Part shown: positions 9,378-22,557 of the stretch, one piece after another | How positions within the stretch are numbered: the stretch's first letter is position 1 | Layout: every line of letters starts with the position of its first letter | Source of the DNA: Kalmusia sp. IMI 367209 | Lineage: Eukaryota > Ascomycota > Dothideomycetes > Pleosporales > Didymosphaeriaceae | Length of the DNA stretch: 64,000 nucleotides | NCBI GenBank assembly: GCA_027946365.1 | Contig: JAPEUQ010000003.1 | Location: 1,612,001 to 1,676,000, forward strand | Reading direction: 5' to 3' | The notes under the pieces: model-generated | Databases searched by the model: none | Seen by the model: the letters and a program-made list of their open reading frames with translations, nothing else | What the model was told of the DNA's origin: nothing | Translations under genes and position numbers: made by a program

Positions 9378-11695
9378 AGGGTTGGCGCGATGGTGACGAT
9401 ACAGTGGATATGAGCGATGATACCGACACGGGAAAAGGCCCAGGCGTGGCCCGGTCTTATGCATTCTATGGGAATCTGATTCACGGCAGAGGCGCGGTAG
9501 TAAGCATCTTTGGCTTCTGAAATACCATTCGGTCTCAAGCTCCATCCTTGATTGTATTCACGTGTGCAGAACTTCCCCATTCCTTTGCCCGCACCTACAC
9601 GCAAAAATCAACGATGCTATCTACCTATGCTTCGGGTTGACTTAGGGAAGCTTTGGTACCCGTTTGTGCACGTGTACGCCTTGATCTGTTCACCGCCTCT
9701 CTCGAAATTGTGTCTGCGGATACAACGCGTATGTTTACCAGCAACTTGAGAAATGGTGCAAGCTCTTTATCCTCAGTCAAATGATCCACCAACATTGTGA
9801 ACACAGACTACACGCTCTCTCCTGGCATAAACAGAAAGGAATCTAGAAGATCCCTATAATACCGTCCTTTCCCCATCTCTCTTCCTCTGCTGTCATCGCG
9901 GCTTCTGTTACCCTGTCCCGTCTGGCCACCGCTCGAATATGCTAATATCAAGATCTGTCCCCCTTTCTATTCAATTACTTATTTTAGAAGAACTCATACT
10001 GTGTGTGTGTGTGTGTATCTTTGACCTGGTCTGGTGGCTAATGGGAAGGGGGCGACTGATCAAAGTCCGCGTTGGTTGGGTATCTGCGGTTCGGAGCTCA
10101 GCAGTGCGCTCAAAAAATTTCGCTGGAGAGGCTATGGAGGGAGAGCAGTAGAGGCTGAACGAGTGTCTGAAGGAGGTGTGGTAGCAACCGTGGATCACAA
10201 TGATGGTGGACTTTGTACAGGTCATGCTGAAATATGTTCATCATGCTATGGTCTATTAGGGAAGATTTCTTTATATCGTCGCTTTCGTACCGGAGCGAAG
10301 GAGAGCGTATGCACTTGACGTGCATTTGTGTATAGCAAGTGAATAGCAGATTCGTTTCACTAGAAGGCCCTTTGTATCAGTGTCAAAAACCTATTCGTAG
10401 GAAATGCCTATTACTACCAAGCGTGCTTCGACTTGCTGAATAATCCACTACTTAGTATCTCAGTTCTAATCTTTATCTTCGAAAATTTTGCACATACTTT
10501 ACGAACAACATGGGACAGGACTCTTCGCGGACTTTCGTCATGCTCGCTCCTTCTTATAATACCCTCAAAACGGGGTTCGACCTGTGCGACAATTGGCAGG
10601 AGCCAGTGCTCTCGCTAATAGAAACGTCCTCTTAGTACTACCTCTGAATCTCCTCAAGTGCCTATGACCCTCCTACCTCTTTGGTCATTGTCAAAAAACA
10701 TGTCGACCATCTATGTGTGGAAAGATGCTTGCACTCTTAAGACGGCAGTGAATCTGATGCGGGGATTGCGGAGTCAGTACGATTCCTAACAAGCACCGTT
10801 CACGCTACGTAATACAAAAAGAGTCCACAGAGTAGCTGAGCACAACAAAGCATTCTAGCCAACACCTCCTATACCATCAGAGATCGCGCTTCCTAACCTA
10901 ATACGTCAAGCTTCGCATTCGGATTCGCTTTGAGAAAGGTCAAGCGAGCTGAAGGTTCGCACGATCAACACAAAGCGGACCGCACATCAAACTTCGCGAC
11001 AATCGAACAAAACGATGTCTCAGGCATTCTTCGAAATCGGTGAAGGGCGTCCAAGGGCGTCGCACTGGTCTCCGCGCCATGTTTCGAGGTCTTCAAGGTG
11101 GTCGACGTACTGCTACCCCAAGACTAGCGCGACCCTCCGCTCCGATGCTCCATCGTCCGACCATCCGTATAGGACGTATTAACCGTCCGCTTAAACCCGT
11201 GCGCCTCTGGTGTGTTTACGGACTAAGCTAAACCAATGAAAGTGCGCCAGACCCCACGAAACAAACCAAGCCTACCGGAAAGAGCCTGGGTTGATAGCCC
11301 TTCAGGGATTATGATGAAGCCTGTTGTGTTCGCGAAGGGCAAAGGAGGATCGATATCGGGTACGGACCAGTATCGCTTCCGCATCCAGGGTTCCTTAAAA
11401 GAAGCGCTTGGGAACACAGGGCGTTTATTTTGCTTGTGACATCTCGCGGCGATCCGTTCCTTAGTACCTTTTTTCTCATCCCTAAAATTTACCTCGGTTT
11501 ACCTTCGGATCCTATCGAGACTTACTCGAATTCGATTCAAGACATCAGATTCAAGCGGCGGCAGTACCCGCACATCCCAGATAGGGTTTGCTTACATACA
11601 CGGTAAGAACTACTGTTCCAATCGACTGCAAACTATCATTATATAGACATGTTCGCTGATCATGGCGGGTCTTTGCAGGCGGCAAGCTTCTCAGC
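9378..11695. other. 2.3-kb gene-free stretch
   Basis: From the RPS28 stop to the MFS transporter start. A (GT)8 microsatellite lies at 10001..10016. The region 10990..11440 has several overlapping short open frames rich in Arg/Pro, the longest being 63-67 codons. None has a recognisable family or convincing splice links. No tRNA or rRNA is seen. Confidence 0.5.
10001..10016 (+). repeat. (GT)8 microsatellite
   Basis: Eight perfect GT units in the intergenic stretch downstream of RPS28, followed by ATCT. Confidence 0.9.
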
Positions 11696-13371
11696 ATGAC
11701 AACCCCTGTCACATATTCCAATCCTGCGCGAGAAGCACAAGGCTTGGACGGTGAAAAAGTTGTGGATGCATACGAGAAAGGCCATGATGCCGACTTTCCC
11801 TCAGATCAAGGAGCATACACATCACCAATGCCGGACGTGGAAAAGGGAATCCAGAGTGCAACAATCTCAACACACAGCGACGAAAGGACGTTAGGAGGCG
11901 AGCCGGTCCCGGAAGCGCAGCGAGATCCTGATATAGTGGATTGGGACGGTCCCGACGACCCGGAAAACCCGCTAAATTGGCCTGCTAGTAGGAAATGGGG
12001 ATTGATTGCATGTCTTGGGATGGTAACATTGGTCACGTATGTTCCACCACGCCACTTTTCCCCATCACTGCTAAACACTGTAGTCCACTCGCATCTTCGT
12101 TCTTCGCACCAGGAGTGCCCCAAGTAATGGCAACCTTCCACGTAACTTCAAATATTCTTGCCGGTCTTGTCGTCTCCATCTATATTCTCGGGTTTGCGAT
12201 CGGACCATTGATCATCGCTCCGATGTCTGAACAGTACGGTCGATTCATGGTCTACAATGTCTGCAACGTCTTCTTCATCATTTTCACCGTTGCATGTGCC
12301 TTGAGCAATAGCATGGGAATGTTGATCGCTTTCCGAGTACTGGCGGGCATGGCTGGGGCCGCACCTCTGACTATTGGCGGTGGAACCATCGCAGATATTT
12401 TCCCCCAAGAACAACGCGCCGGTGCGATGGCTATCTGGTCTATGGGCCCACTTCTTGGTCCCGTACTTGGTCCAGTAGCTGGTGGCTTCTTGGTCAAAGC
12501 TAAAGGTTGGCGTTGGGTTTTCTGGATCATTGCAATCTTCGCTGGAGCCTTCGCTATTATGCTTTACTTCTTCGGTCGCGAAACATACCACCCGGTCCTC
12601 CTCGCACGAAAGACTAAGCGCCTTCAAAAAGAGACTGGGAACCCTAATCTCCGCTCCAAACTCGACAGTGGGCTTCCCCCAAGGGAGGTATTCATTCGTA
12701 GCATCGTTCGCCCGATGAAGATGCTAATCTTCTCACCCATCGTCCTCCTGATGTCGATTTACGTTTCCATCAACTACGGAATCATGTACCTCTTCTTCAC
12801 TACCATGACCTTCGTTTTTGAAGGCACGTACGGCTTTTCTTCTAGTTCTGTCGGACTTGCGTACCTAGGCATGGGTGTCGGTCTCATTATCGGAATGGGA
12901 TACGTTGGTCGTGCATCCGATGTATACATTAAGAGGGCGCAGTCCAAGGGTGGAGCCAAACCGGAGAACCGTCTCGAACTCCCTCTTACTATTCCTGGCG
13001 CTATTCTTCTGCCCATTGGGGTCTTTCTCTACGGCTGGACGACTGACAAGCATGTTCATTGGATTGTGCCCATCATTGGAACAGCGTTCGTTGGTCTAGG
13101 GAACCTGACTGGCATGATGACAATCCAGACATACCTGGTAGATGCTTTTACCATCCACGCTGCCTCCGCCATTGCCGCGAATACCGTTCTGCGATCGATT
13201 TTCGGCGCCTTCCTTCCTCTTGCTGGTCTGGATATGTTCGATGCGCTGGGCCTCGGTTGGGGTAACTCCTTGTTGGGCTTTGTTGCACTTGCACTAATAC
13301 CTGTGCCCTTGTTATTTAGGTGGAGAGGCGAAAGGATAAGGACGAATCCGAAGTTTCAAGTTAACTTCTAA
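11696..13371 (+). CDS. MFS multidrug transporter, DHA1 (drug:H+ antiporter, 12-TM) family
   Basis: Two exons (11696..12036, 12084..13371) encode 542 aa. The 47-nt intron has a GTATGT donor, a GCTAAA branch and a TAG acceptor. The long hydrophilic N-terminus carries the family signature DWDGPDDPENPLNWP just before TM1. TM segments then include SNILAGLVVSIYILGFAIGP, the loop SEQYGR, the motif GGGTIADIFPQEQRAGAMA, and MGPLLGPVLGPVAGGFL (antiporter motif C). The RETY-P-VLL element follows TM6, as in fungal FLU1/TPO-like proteins. It probably exports drugs or toxic metabolites at the plasma membrane, but the substrate cannot be read from sequence. Its 3' end faces a PDR-type ABC pump gene 327 bp away. 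Confidence 0.9.
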
Positions 13372-13698
13372 GAACATAGAGGCAAGCTGCAATTGATAGA
13401 TTTGGAAGATCGCATCTAAGCATTTAAACGGGCGTTTGGGATAGAAAAAGGCTAAAATGAAGCCTACACGCAGCATTCACATAGCGTTTTTGTAATTACC
13501 GACTACATTATAGATGATAGGTCAGGTCACACTCTACACACTAAGATCTAATATTATACCATAGTTCAAAATCACAGTCTATCCTCTATCTGTGTATGGA
13601 ATACGTATCCTAGGTTGACTCGATACACCATGAGTCTCCGAACCTTCGTCCTAATATTATGCCTAATTTTTTTTTGTCTAGGACCATACATGAGACAT
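13372..13698. other. Convergent intergenic spacer between two efflux-pump genes
   Basis: A 327-bp AT-rich spacer that must contain both the MFS and the ABC transporter 3' ends. It includes ATATTATACC-like and T-run sequences suited to polyadenylation. No gene is seen. Confidence 0.5.
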
Positions 13699-16600
13699 TC
13701 AAGCCTCGCTGTCTTCGATCTCCTTCCCTTTCACCCTCCGCGTCACAGCACCGACGGCCCGCCCCACAGCCCCAAACCCGAAACTCCACCCCTTGATTCT
13801 TACGCTCCAAATGAAGAAGTATACTAGCGCCCAATTACTGACGCAGAAAGCGAGGAATATGCCAAAATCGCGCCACTTCTCGCTCGCATTGATGTTCAGC
13901 GTGGTGAGGTAGTCATCTCCAGAAGAGTAAGGACAGTACATACAACCCCTTGTCGCATCTGGATTCAGCAGATACCCTGGCGACGAGGACAAGAAGCCAC
14001 CCGCGTACGAGCTGCAGGTTTGCCCCGGTGGCACATCGAACTGCGCAGTTTCGCTGGGCTGGCATTGGATCGGGATGTTGTGTAGAGTGGCGGCCAGCAC
14101 GCCGCTGATCCAGTACGTCGACGGGTTGACGTAGTACATCCAGTATTTCCAGAAGACGGCGAGCTGCGAGTACGGCCGCACGACGCCGTTGAAGAGGGAG
14201 AACATGACGAAGAAGAAGGGCAGGACGTTAGAAATGACAGTGAAGCTGGGTGCGAAGGCGCAGATCCACTGCCCCCATGACGAAATGAAAAGGTAGAATA
14301 GCATCGTCATGAGGAACACGTACCCTGCTGTCGAGCTATCTGTCGGCAGACCGGTCGGATAGTACCACAGCAGCCAGTACAGCACCGAAGACACAATTGC
14401 AATGGGGATCTCGGCAACGACTTGTGCGGTCGTGAAGGCGAACCAGCCGTATATTCTCGAGGGCAGTTCGCGCGCCTGCCAGAGTGCCATGTTGGTATAG
14501 AACTTGGGCACGACGGCGTTGACGATGGTAGGTGGGACGAGCAGGATGAGGAAGGAGGTGAACATGCGGTTTTGCATGTCACCGATTGAGTTGCCCAGCA
14601 TGTAGAACGTGAAGCCGTTGAAGATGCCGACGATGACGGCGACGAAAAGTTTGCCATAGAGGTACGAGGGGTCGCGCCAATACTGTGTGAAAAGTCGTTT
14701 GGTCAGCATGGTCGTTTGGAGCCAGACTGGGGCTGCGAATTCGGTCGCCTCGTGCTTGTTTTCGGATGCCTTGGTGATGCGATCGCTCTTTATGCGTTCG
14801 ATTTCCTGGAATAATTCTTTGTTATTTGAAGACTTGGCCCATTCGTCGTTCCAATTGATGCGTGTGCCGTCGCTACGTTTGGCGGGTTTCGCAGCAGTCT
14901 CAAGGACGAATTCGGCGACGTTTTTGTTCGGTGGGCAATGAACTCCTCGGTCGCCGAAGTACTTTATCACGTCCTTGCCATTTTCACCTACGGGGCCGAA
15001 GTAGAACGTGTTCCCGCCTGGATTAAGTGCGAGAATCATGTCGAATTGCTGGATGAGGACTGAGGACGGTTGATGGATGGTACAAATGATGGCTTGACCA
15101 GCAGAGGAAAGCTTCTTGAGAAACCGTACAATACTGAATGCCGAATTTGAATCCAATCCGGAAGTAGGTTCGTCAAGGAAAAGGAGCAACGAGGGTTTGG
15201 CTGCCAGCTCGACACCGATGGTCAACCGCTTCCTCTGCTCTACACCTAGACTGGATACTAACGCGTCTTGGATATGCTGTAGTTCGAGCATATCAATAAT
15301 CTTGTCAACATAGTCAAGCTTCTCTTGCCGAGGGGTCTTGCGGTCTTGACGCAAGATAGCAGAGAACTCGAGAGCTTCCCGAATAGTTGCTGTGCCATCG
15401 TGGAGATCCATTTGCTCACAGAAGCCTGTGCCTCGCTGAAAGTCGATGTCTAGAGGCTTTCCATCTACAAGCATATCGCCCGAAACAACTCCCATCTTTT
15501 GACGCTGAGATAATGTATTGAGCAGCGTCGTCTTCCCCGCTCCGGAGGCACCGACGAGCGCGACCATAAGGCCTGGTTTCGCGTATCCATGAACGTTATT
15601 GAGTAGCTTCCTCTCACCGCCTTGGTATGGGACGGTGTACTCAACATTCTGCCAGGTAAAGATACTCTCACTGCTCGAGATCTGCTCCAAGGCTTCTTCT
15701 TGTTCTTGCGCTACAGTGTCGCTGCTCGTACCACTGCCAAGACTTTCTTCCGCAACGACCTTTTCCTCATCGGCGGGCGCCTGTTCGACTGCCTTTTTAG
15801 CACGTTTAGACTTCTTGAAGATGAGGGCTCCGCCTCCTGCTGAGGTGAATGAGAAGGTCTCAGTAGCCCAGACCGTGACAAGTAGGTACAGCACCGCGAA
15901 AGCGATTACCACTGCCCAGTTCCTCCACAGATTACTTCTTGAGTAGCTGAAACTTGTCTGAAGGTATGCCGCCCCGGGGACAGTCTGCGAATTTGGTTGA
16001 GCACCCGTCAAAGCGCAGCCTTGGTAGGCAGGGTCTACGCCAGGGCCTTGGGGTACGAGTTGAGATGGAGAGCAATCCATCACCCGATCGGAGAATTCGT
16101 TCGATATGACTCCCTCGAAAGCATATGAAATAGGATTGACCCAGTAGAGCCATCCGAACCAAATATACTGATTGAGTAGCTGTGGCTTTGGGATCACGTA
16201 CCCGGTATACACGATCAGCAGGTTCAATGCGAGGCCGGAGAATCGCACCGCGTCATCAATCGTAGGCGACAGCGAAGCGAACATGCGGTACATCGATGTG
16301 ATGCAAATCGTGTTCGTATAAACAAAAAGCAGATAGATCCAGAACTTTGACACATCGACATCTAGCTCAGTCATGAAGTACATGATGAGGACGAACGGTA
16401 CGACTTGCAGAAGCAGTAGGGGAAAGTCCTGCAAAACGCGAGCAAGGGCGACAGCTGAAGGGCGGTAGAATGCGTACTCATTGTGACGCTTGACAATGGC
16501 TCGACCAGAAACAGCTTTCATAAGCTCGGAGAGCTGCAGCCAGCCCAAGAAGAGGATGGAGAAGAAGAGAGCACCTCCTCTGCTGAATGCACCGGAGGTA

Positions 16601-18523
16601 TCCAATGATTCTCCATAGAACAAGCTGCCCACTATAAGACCATTGCTGATAATAATGAAGAATTTCGTGACCAGCGTAGTCTTGTCACCCCACGTCAACC
16701 AAAACTCCCTCTGGGTACAAGCCAACACCTGCCGGAAGAAGCTGACCGTATATGGCGACTTTTTGGATACTCTCTTACTCTTGCCTTCACGGACCGCACC
16801 TTCAAACTCCCGCGCGTCAATGTAATCAGTTCGCTTGAGTTCGGCTTCGTACAATTCTATTCCCCGCAAGACGTCCTTGTAATCCTCTGAGCTTCTGAAC
16901 GCAGCTTCGAGATCGTCGGGTGTCTTAGGCGCGCTGGCTTCGTAGCCCTCGCGAAATTGTCTTTCGCTTGGATCGGTGACAGCAGTCAAGAAGTCGGCGG
17001 TTGTTTGTCTCTCAGGGCAGTGGAAACCTAGATCGAAGAAGTATCTCTTCGCTTTGTTTGCTGGTCCTTGGTAAATGCATCGCCCTTGATCGATGACCAT
17101 GACTTTGTCCATCAGCTCATAGATGCCTTCGCCGGCTTGGTATAGCGTTACGAAAGTTGTCCGATTACTGATGTCCGTCATGATGCGGAGCGACTTCGCG
17201 TAATCGAGCGCAGTGGAAGCGTCCAAGCCTCGAGTGGAATTGTCCCAGCAGACTACTGTTGACTTCGTCGCTAGAGTCTCAGCGATCGATACCTAAATTG
17301 TGTTAGCTGTTGTCCATATGCTGCAGAACCGGAGTGGTTCTCTAGTTGGGTCTGAACTAGGCGATACATCTCTGAGCGGCATAGTAGACTAGAGATCATG
17401 TGCTAGATTCAGGTGGTAGGACGAAACAAGGAAACATGGTACATACTCGTTTGCGCTCTCCTCCACTAACACCGCGAACGAACTCATTGCCGACAGGAGT
17501 AAACTTGGTATGCGAAATCCCGAAGATCTTGAGTAGAGCTTCTAAAATGACGGGTATATGATCTCCCTCTTTTTTCTTCGTCTTGTTCAACAACGCAAAG
17601 TACAGCGTCTGCCATACATTCAATTCCGCAAAGTGAACATCATCCTCCTCGTTGTAGTTGACTTCTCCTCGGAACTTCTTCTTTTGTTCATCGGCAGGAA
17701 TGCCGCCGTATGAAACCTCTCCATCGACTGCTGAATAGCTTTCGCGATTGTTGGCGATCGCTTTAAGGAAGGTAGAGCACCCGGATCCGGGTCGACCTAG
17801 CACCAGCATCATCTCGCCATCTTTGACGACGCCCGAAAAATCGTTAATGAGTGTCCGCGTTTGAGTATGACGTGATAATCTTAGTGCAGGGACGAATCTT
17901 TGTATGAGCTTGTATAGATCAGGCCCAAAGGTACCCATGACTGCATCCGGCAGTGTCCTGACGAAGGTAGCCGTGCTTCCCACACCTTTCACGGTGAGAT
18001 TTCTCCACAACACCCCGACCTTCTTCGCAGAACGTCCATCTTTCCGTTTCTCGAAATGTCCCTCTTTCATAAAGGCGCCCAATTCAAAATCATCTTCTTT
18101 TTCAACATCAGAAGCGATATCGCCGAGCTCTTCGTCGATGTGGCTTTCAGAGCGTGCCGTCGACGGCCGATGCTGTAACCCGCTCTTCCCGCTGCGTTGA
18201 CTAAACCGGCTCAACGTCTTCACCAAGCCATCCGGACGTTCTGAAGCATGGGACTGTGGTCTTGACATATTCGACAATCTCTCTCTAAGAACTGCAAATT
18301 CTTCCGCAGCCATGCGTGTACTGGGATGACCGATGTCTCGTTCTCCCCATGTTCCTCCAACGTCTGAACGGGACCCATCCTCATCAGATTCACTGTTATC
18401 GCTGCCTTCTGGCGGTGTCTCGACCTCCTCTACGCGGTCTGGATGTTGTTGAGACTCATTGTGCCACGGATTCCTCCGACCGCTGTCCTCCGTATTGGAC
18501 CTCGTGAGATTCGTACCCCACAT
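13699..18523 (-). CDS. Full-size PDR/ABCG multidrug transporter (CDR/PDR5 type)
   Basis: Two exons (17447..18523, 13699..17292) encode 1556 aa in (NBD-TMD)2 order. The 154-nt intron sits inside the NBD1 signature and rejoins GGERKR with VSIAE. NBD1 has the degenerate Walker A typical of fungal PDR pumps (GRPGSGCSTFLKAI, Cys for Lys) and Walker B VVCWDNSTRGLDAST (Asn for the catalytic Glu). NBD2 has a canonical Walker A (GASGAGKTTLLNTLSQR), a degenerate signature (LGVEQRKRLTIG) and LLFLDEPTSGLDS. Two sets of about six TM segments follow; the last extracellular loop is Cys-rich (QCQPSETAQF, GCMYCPYSSGDDYL). Such pumps export azoles and other lipophilic toxins. Convergent with the MFS pump. Confidence 0.95.
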
Positions 18524-19682
18524 ACTTGGTTAAAGAGAGAGATACGCACGAACAAATCAGGTAATGTGCTGGAGATAAGGAAAGACGACGACGTGGGTAT
18601 AAACTTTTGGCGAAGAGCGCCCCCAACAAGAAAGACCGGAAAGGAGGAGGAAAATGAAAGCTGTTTACCTAGAGGATAAGGGTGGGTGATGTTAGTAATG
18701 AATGTGTTGACAAATGCATCACGGAGTCAAACGGATTTATGTTATTGTGTTTGCGTCATGGTAGTATTGGCATGGGGTTGTGGGTCGCAGCCAATGTGTT
18801 TTCGCGCTGGCGGGTCGAACGCTGAGATCCACCGCCAAACCGGCCGCTATCTGCAACTCTAAATGCCGTCTGCCAATTAGGAGGATCCATTTGACTCGTT
18901 GTTGCACGAAGGACCGGCAGATCGACGGCATGCTGAATCGTATCAGTGTTGGAGGCGAAGGGTTTTCGCACAAAAGGTTGTGCATCCGTTATCGATAACA
19001 TAGTCAATTCACATATCTCCGGCCACGGCGATTGGACGGAGTTTCGGTGAAAGCATCATCTCACAGCATCCACAAATGGATTGTGAGACGCGAGAAGCAG
19101 TCCCTATCCACAAAGATTGATGCGTACGCATTCACATTGCACGGCTATAATGACCGCTCTACAAATTGTTGTCTCCGGTACACGCGTGAGATAAGCGAGT
19201 GTCCACGTGTGGCTTTGTAATTGCATGCGAAATTTGTTTTTTCTTCGTTTCAATGTTATCTGTATGTATTCGGAAAAGATTGACATAGTCCTGACCTCTT
19301 CTGACCTGTTCTGACCTTGCTGAGAAATTGTTAGCCAACCTCAAAGATGCCAAGCTGAAACCCAAGAGCTTGTCAGCTTACAGTGAAGTCAAGACACAGT
19401 TTTTTTTTTTCGCAAGCTTATAAAGTCCTTATCACCGCATGTTCATTTTGGAGCATGGGTGGCCTTATAAAAGGAACGTGGGGGAAACTCGTAGTCTCCG
19501 AAAAATATCGGTGGTAATGTTTGCCCCTGCATGCTCCGTCACAGTATCTATCTGCACGAGATTTAGACGCATCTGCCATTGAATATCTCAAAGCTTCTCG
19601 ATGTCATTCAAATGTTGATATGTCCTAGTAATGCTACGTCCGGATCCTACAATAACACATGTATTCGTAGACCATGCTCTGC
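18524..19682. other. Gene-free stretch between ABC transporter and aldo/keto reductase
   Basis: About 1.16 kb containing the ABC pump promoter and the reductase 3' flank. It includes a T10 run near 19400 and a CCTTATAAAAGG element near 19461 with no open frame downstream of it. No gene is recognised. Confidence 0.5.
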
Positions 19683-20580
19683 CTAAGAATTGCTGACAGC
19701 TTGCACTATGGCACCCTTCTTGCCTTGGTCCAATCCATTCAAAGCTGCGATGTCCTGACTATCGAGCGCAAAGCTATATACGTCTGCATTCTTCATTATC
19801 CTCTCTGGCGTGTCGCTTTTTGGCAGCGGTACCCATCCTTTCTGTAAGCAAAACCGAATCAGTACCTGATTTGGCGAGGTTTTGTGCTTAGTAGCAATCT
19901 CATTAAGCGTCTTGTCGTCCGCTTTCTGGTTGCGCACAATTGGACAATAAGCCTCCACGACGATGTCGTTGTTCTTGCAGTACTCGACGATCTCGCGCTG
20001 CTGGCACCAAGGATGAAGCTGTAATTGTCAGACTAACTTGCAAATTGTGCACTGGGGTGCATACCTCAATTTGATTCACAGCAGGTGGCCAGATATTTCC
20101 TATCTCCTTGATCTCTTCAATATGCCCAACCCCGTAATTACTAACCCCAATGTCCCTCACTTTGCCCATCTCCTTCGCCTTCTCCAAAGCCAGCCACATT
20201 AGCCGCCTACTCTCCTTCCCACCATTCGGAGAGTGTATCAAAAACAGATCCACATATCCATTCTCTCCATCCAGTTTCTTGATACTCTCCTCGATAGCTT
20301 TGTACGTCGAATTCACGTCGTTGCCTGGGGAGAGGATCTTGGTCGTGATGAAGAGCTCGGAACGAGGAATGTTTGAGTCGCGAAGCGCGCTGCCCACGCT
20401 GGTCTCGTTTGCGTAGTATTGCGCTGTGTCAACGTGGCGGTAGCCCGCCTTGAAGGCTGCGAGGCAGGAGTTGACGCAAGTTGAGGGCGGAGATTGATAG
20501 ACGCCGAAGCCGATCTGGGGGATTCTGTATTTGGAGTTGGGAAGCGAGAGGGTGGTGCTCAGGCTGAGTTTTGTAGCCAT
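19683..20580 (-). CDS. Aldo/keto reductase
   Basis: Two exons (20065..20580, 19683..20018), 283 aa. The 46-nt intron (GTATGC donor, CTGAC branch, TACAG acceptor) restores AVNQIE-LHPWCQQ, the conserved strand/helix joint of the family. The AKR tetrad is visible: Asp and Tyr in HVDTAQYYANE, Lys in ITTKIL and His in FLIHSP. The usual GVSNYG, VEAYCP and cofactor (NADPH) end-loop LPKSDTPERI follow. It reduces aldehydes or ketones with NADPH; the substrate is unknown. I start at the ATG at 20580 (MATKLSLSTTLSLPNSKYRIPQ). An upstream in-frame ATG (20619) would add 13 residues. Confidence 0.9.
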
Positions 20581-21140
20581 GCTGGAGTTTCTGTTGAGGG
20601 TGAATGGTTTGTAAGACATGCAATCTTCTACACTCACAGCGTTCAATTGCTCAGGAGAGAACAAAAAGCTGAACGAGTGGTAGTAAATGGTTAGAACAGG
20701 TCGCCAGAGGATCGACCAAGAGCTGAAGAAGTGTCGGTCCTTTGCCCCATAGCTCCATTGTTGGCATAGCAGTGTTGCCCATTCTTCTTGGTCGTGATGT
20801 CAGAATGCGGGAGCTTGGACTCTTAGAGCTTGAAGGGGGATCCGGTTAGTGGGCAAGCATTACTATGAATTCCTCAATTTCAAATAACAAGTCGCATACA
20901 CAGATAGTTCGCGAAACTAATCAATTCCGAATCTAATCGCACGTTGGAGAAAATGTCCTCCGAGCTTCGCTTTGAACTGACCCCGCGCTAGCAAAGCAGT
21001 CGCTGTTAGCCCATCCCTGCAGAGCGGGGCGCATCTGCTCTCACGGTGTGTGGCGTCAATCTGCATTGGGCCGACGCAACCCAACTTCTAAACTTTTTTT
21101 TCAAAGTCACCAACTTGCTCGCAACTTCAGGTCTTGCAAA
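20581..21140. other. Divergent promoter region between aldo/keto reductase and MRI1
   Basis: A 560-bp spacer between two divergent genes. No independent coding exon is recognised; the open frames running in from either side lack family features before the chosen starts. Confidence 0.5.
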
Positions 21141-22362
21141 ATGGTGCTCCAGGCGATCAAGTACACCAGGGGCCAGTTAGATATCCTCGACCAGCTGAAG
21201 CTCCCACATGCGGAGGAATACGATCACATCTACTCTAGCACCGACGCATGGCATGCGATTAAGGAGATGCGCACACGAGGTGCGCCAGCGATTGCTATTG
21301 TCGCAGCACTAGCACTAGCCGTTGAGCTGGTCAACATGAAGCTGCCATCAGTTGCAGAAGAAGTCAAGATTTTCATCGTCGAAAAGCTAGACTATCTGGT
21401 GACGAGTCGGCCTACTGCCGTGAACCTGGCAGATGCGGCGCGCAAACTAAAGAAGACGACAGAGGATGCTGCACCACAGGAAGGGGCAACTGGCGATTCC
21501 GTGCGAGAAGCATATGTGACGGCAGCAGAGAAGATGTTGATCGACGACGTGAGCGACAACGAGAACATTGGACGACATGGGGCGGAGTGGATTATGAGGA
21601 ATACAGCAGCTGCAAATAACGGGCCGGTCAGCATGTTGACTCACTGCAACACTGGGTAAGCCGTAGTTGGATACTGTAGAACTTTACTGATTTCATAGTT
21701 CACTCGCCACAGCTGGATACGGTACAGCTCTTGGCGTCATTCGATCGTTGCATGCTGAAGGGAACTTGAAGCATGCTTTCTGTTCGGAGACCAGGCCGTA
21801 CAACCAGGGTTCCCGCTTGACAGCTTTCGAACTTGTCCATGACAAGATACCAGCCACCTTAGTGACGGACTCGATGGCGGCTGCATTGCTTCGTCTTAGG
21901 GGAGAGAGTGAGAACATTGCAGGCATCGTTGTTGGTGCAGATCGAGTTGCAGCGAACGGAGATACCGCGAACAAGATTGGAACCTACTCATTGGCGATCC
22001 TTGCCAGGCACCATGGGGTCAAGTTCCTCATTGCCGCACCTAGGACTACCATTGACCTCGATACTAAATCTGGTAGCGATATTGTCATCGAAGAGAGGCC
22101 GGGCAAGGAGGTCACTCTCGTCAAGGGTCCAAGGCATGATGGAGTGAACCTAGACCTGGCAGTCGTCGAAACTGTTAGCATTGCCGCGAATGGAATTGGT
22201 GTCTGGAACCCAGCCTTCGACGTGACACCTGCCGAGCTAATCGATGGCATCATTACGGAGGTGGGAGTGGTGGAGAAGGATGGCAATGGTGTATTCCATT
22301 TGGAGAAGGTCTTTGAAGCGGACGGTTCAAGCATCAAACCATCGACGATTGGAGGTATCTAA
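21141..22362 (+). CDS. MRI1: Methylthioribose-1-phosphate isomerase (methionine salvage)
   Basis: Isomerises 5-methylthioribose-1-phosphate to the ribulose form. Exons 21141..21655 and 21699..22362 give 392 aa; the 43-nt intron has a GTAAGC donor, a TTACTGAT branch and a ATAG acceptor. The splice falls within the active-site block, giving [22 protein letters not shown] with the catalytic Cys. Other marks are [17 protein letters not shown] near the N-terminus, [21 protein letters not shown] with the catalytic Asp, and [20 protein letters not shown] at the end. The start at 21141 ([19 protein letters not shown]) matches the family. An in-frame ATG at 21048 would add a 31-residue Arg-rich leader. 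Confidence 0.95.
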
Positions 22363-22557
22363 ATGATATAGCTCCGCTCTTGGTCGAATAGCCTTCAGAG
22401 ACTCTCAGGTACAATCAACCAGATCTCGAGATACATTTGTGTCATGCAACATACTGTAAGATGAACCTTCTATCCCTTGACGCCATTTTCACCTAGCATC
22501 TATATTGCCGCCCTTGTATATCTCGTCGTAATAGATCAAAGTATAGGCTCTCAAGCT

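Noticed and set aside
11040..11439. Short Arg/Pro-rich frames upstream of the MFS gene
   Set aside because: Several frames overlap on both strands with no family match and no convincing splice sites linking them.
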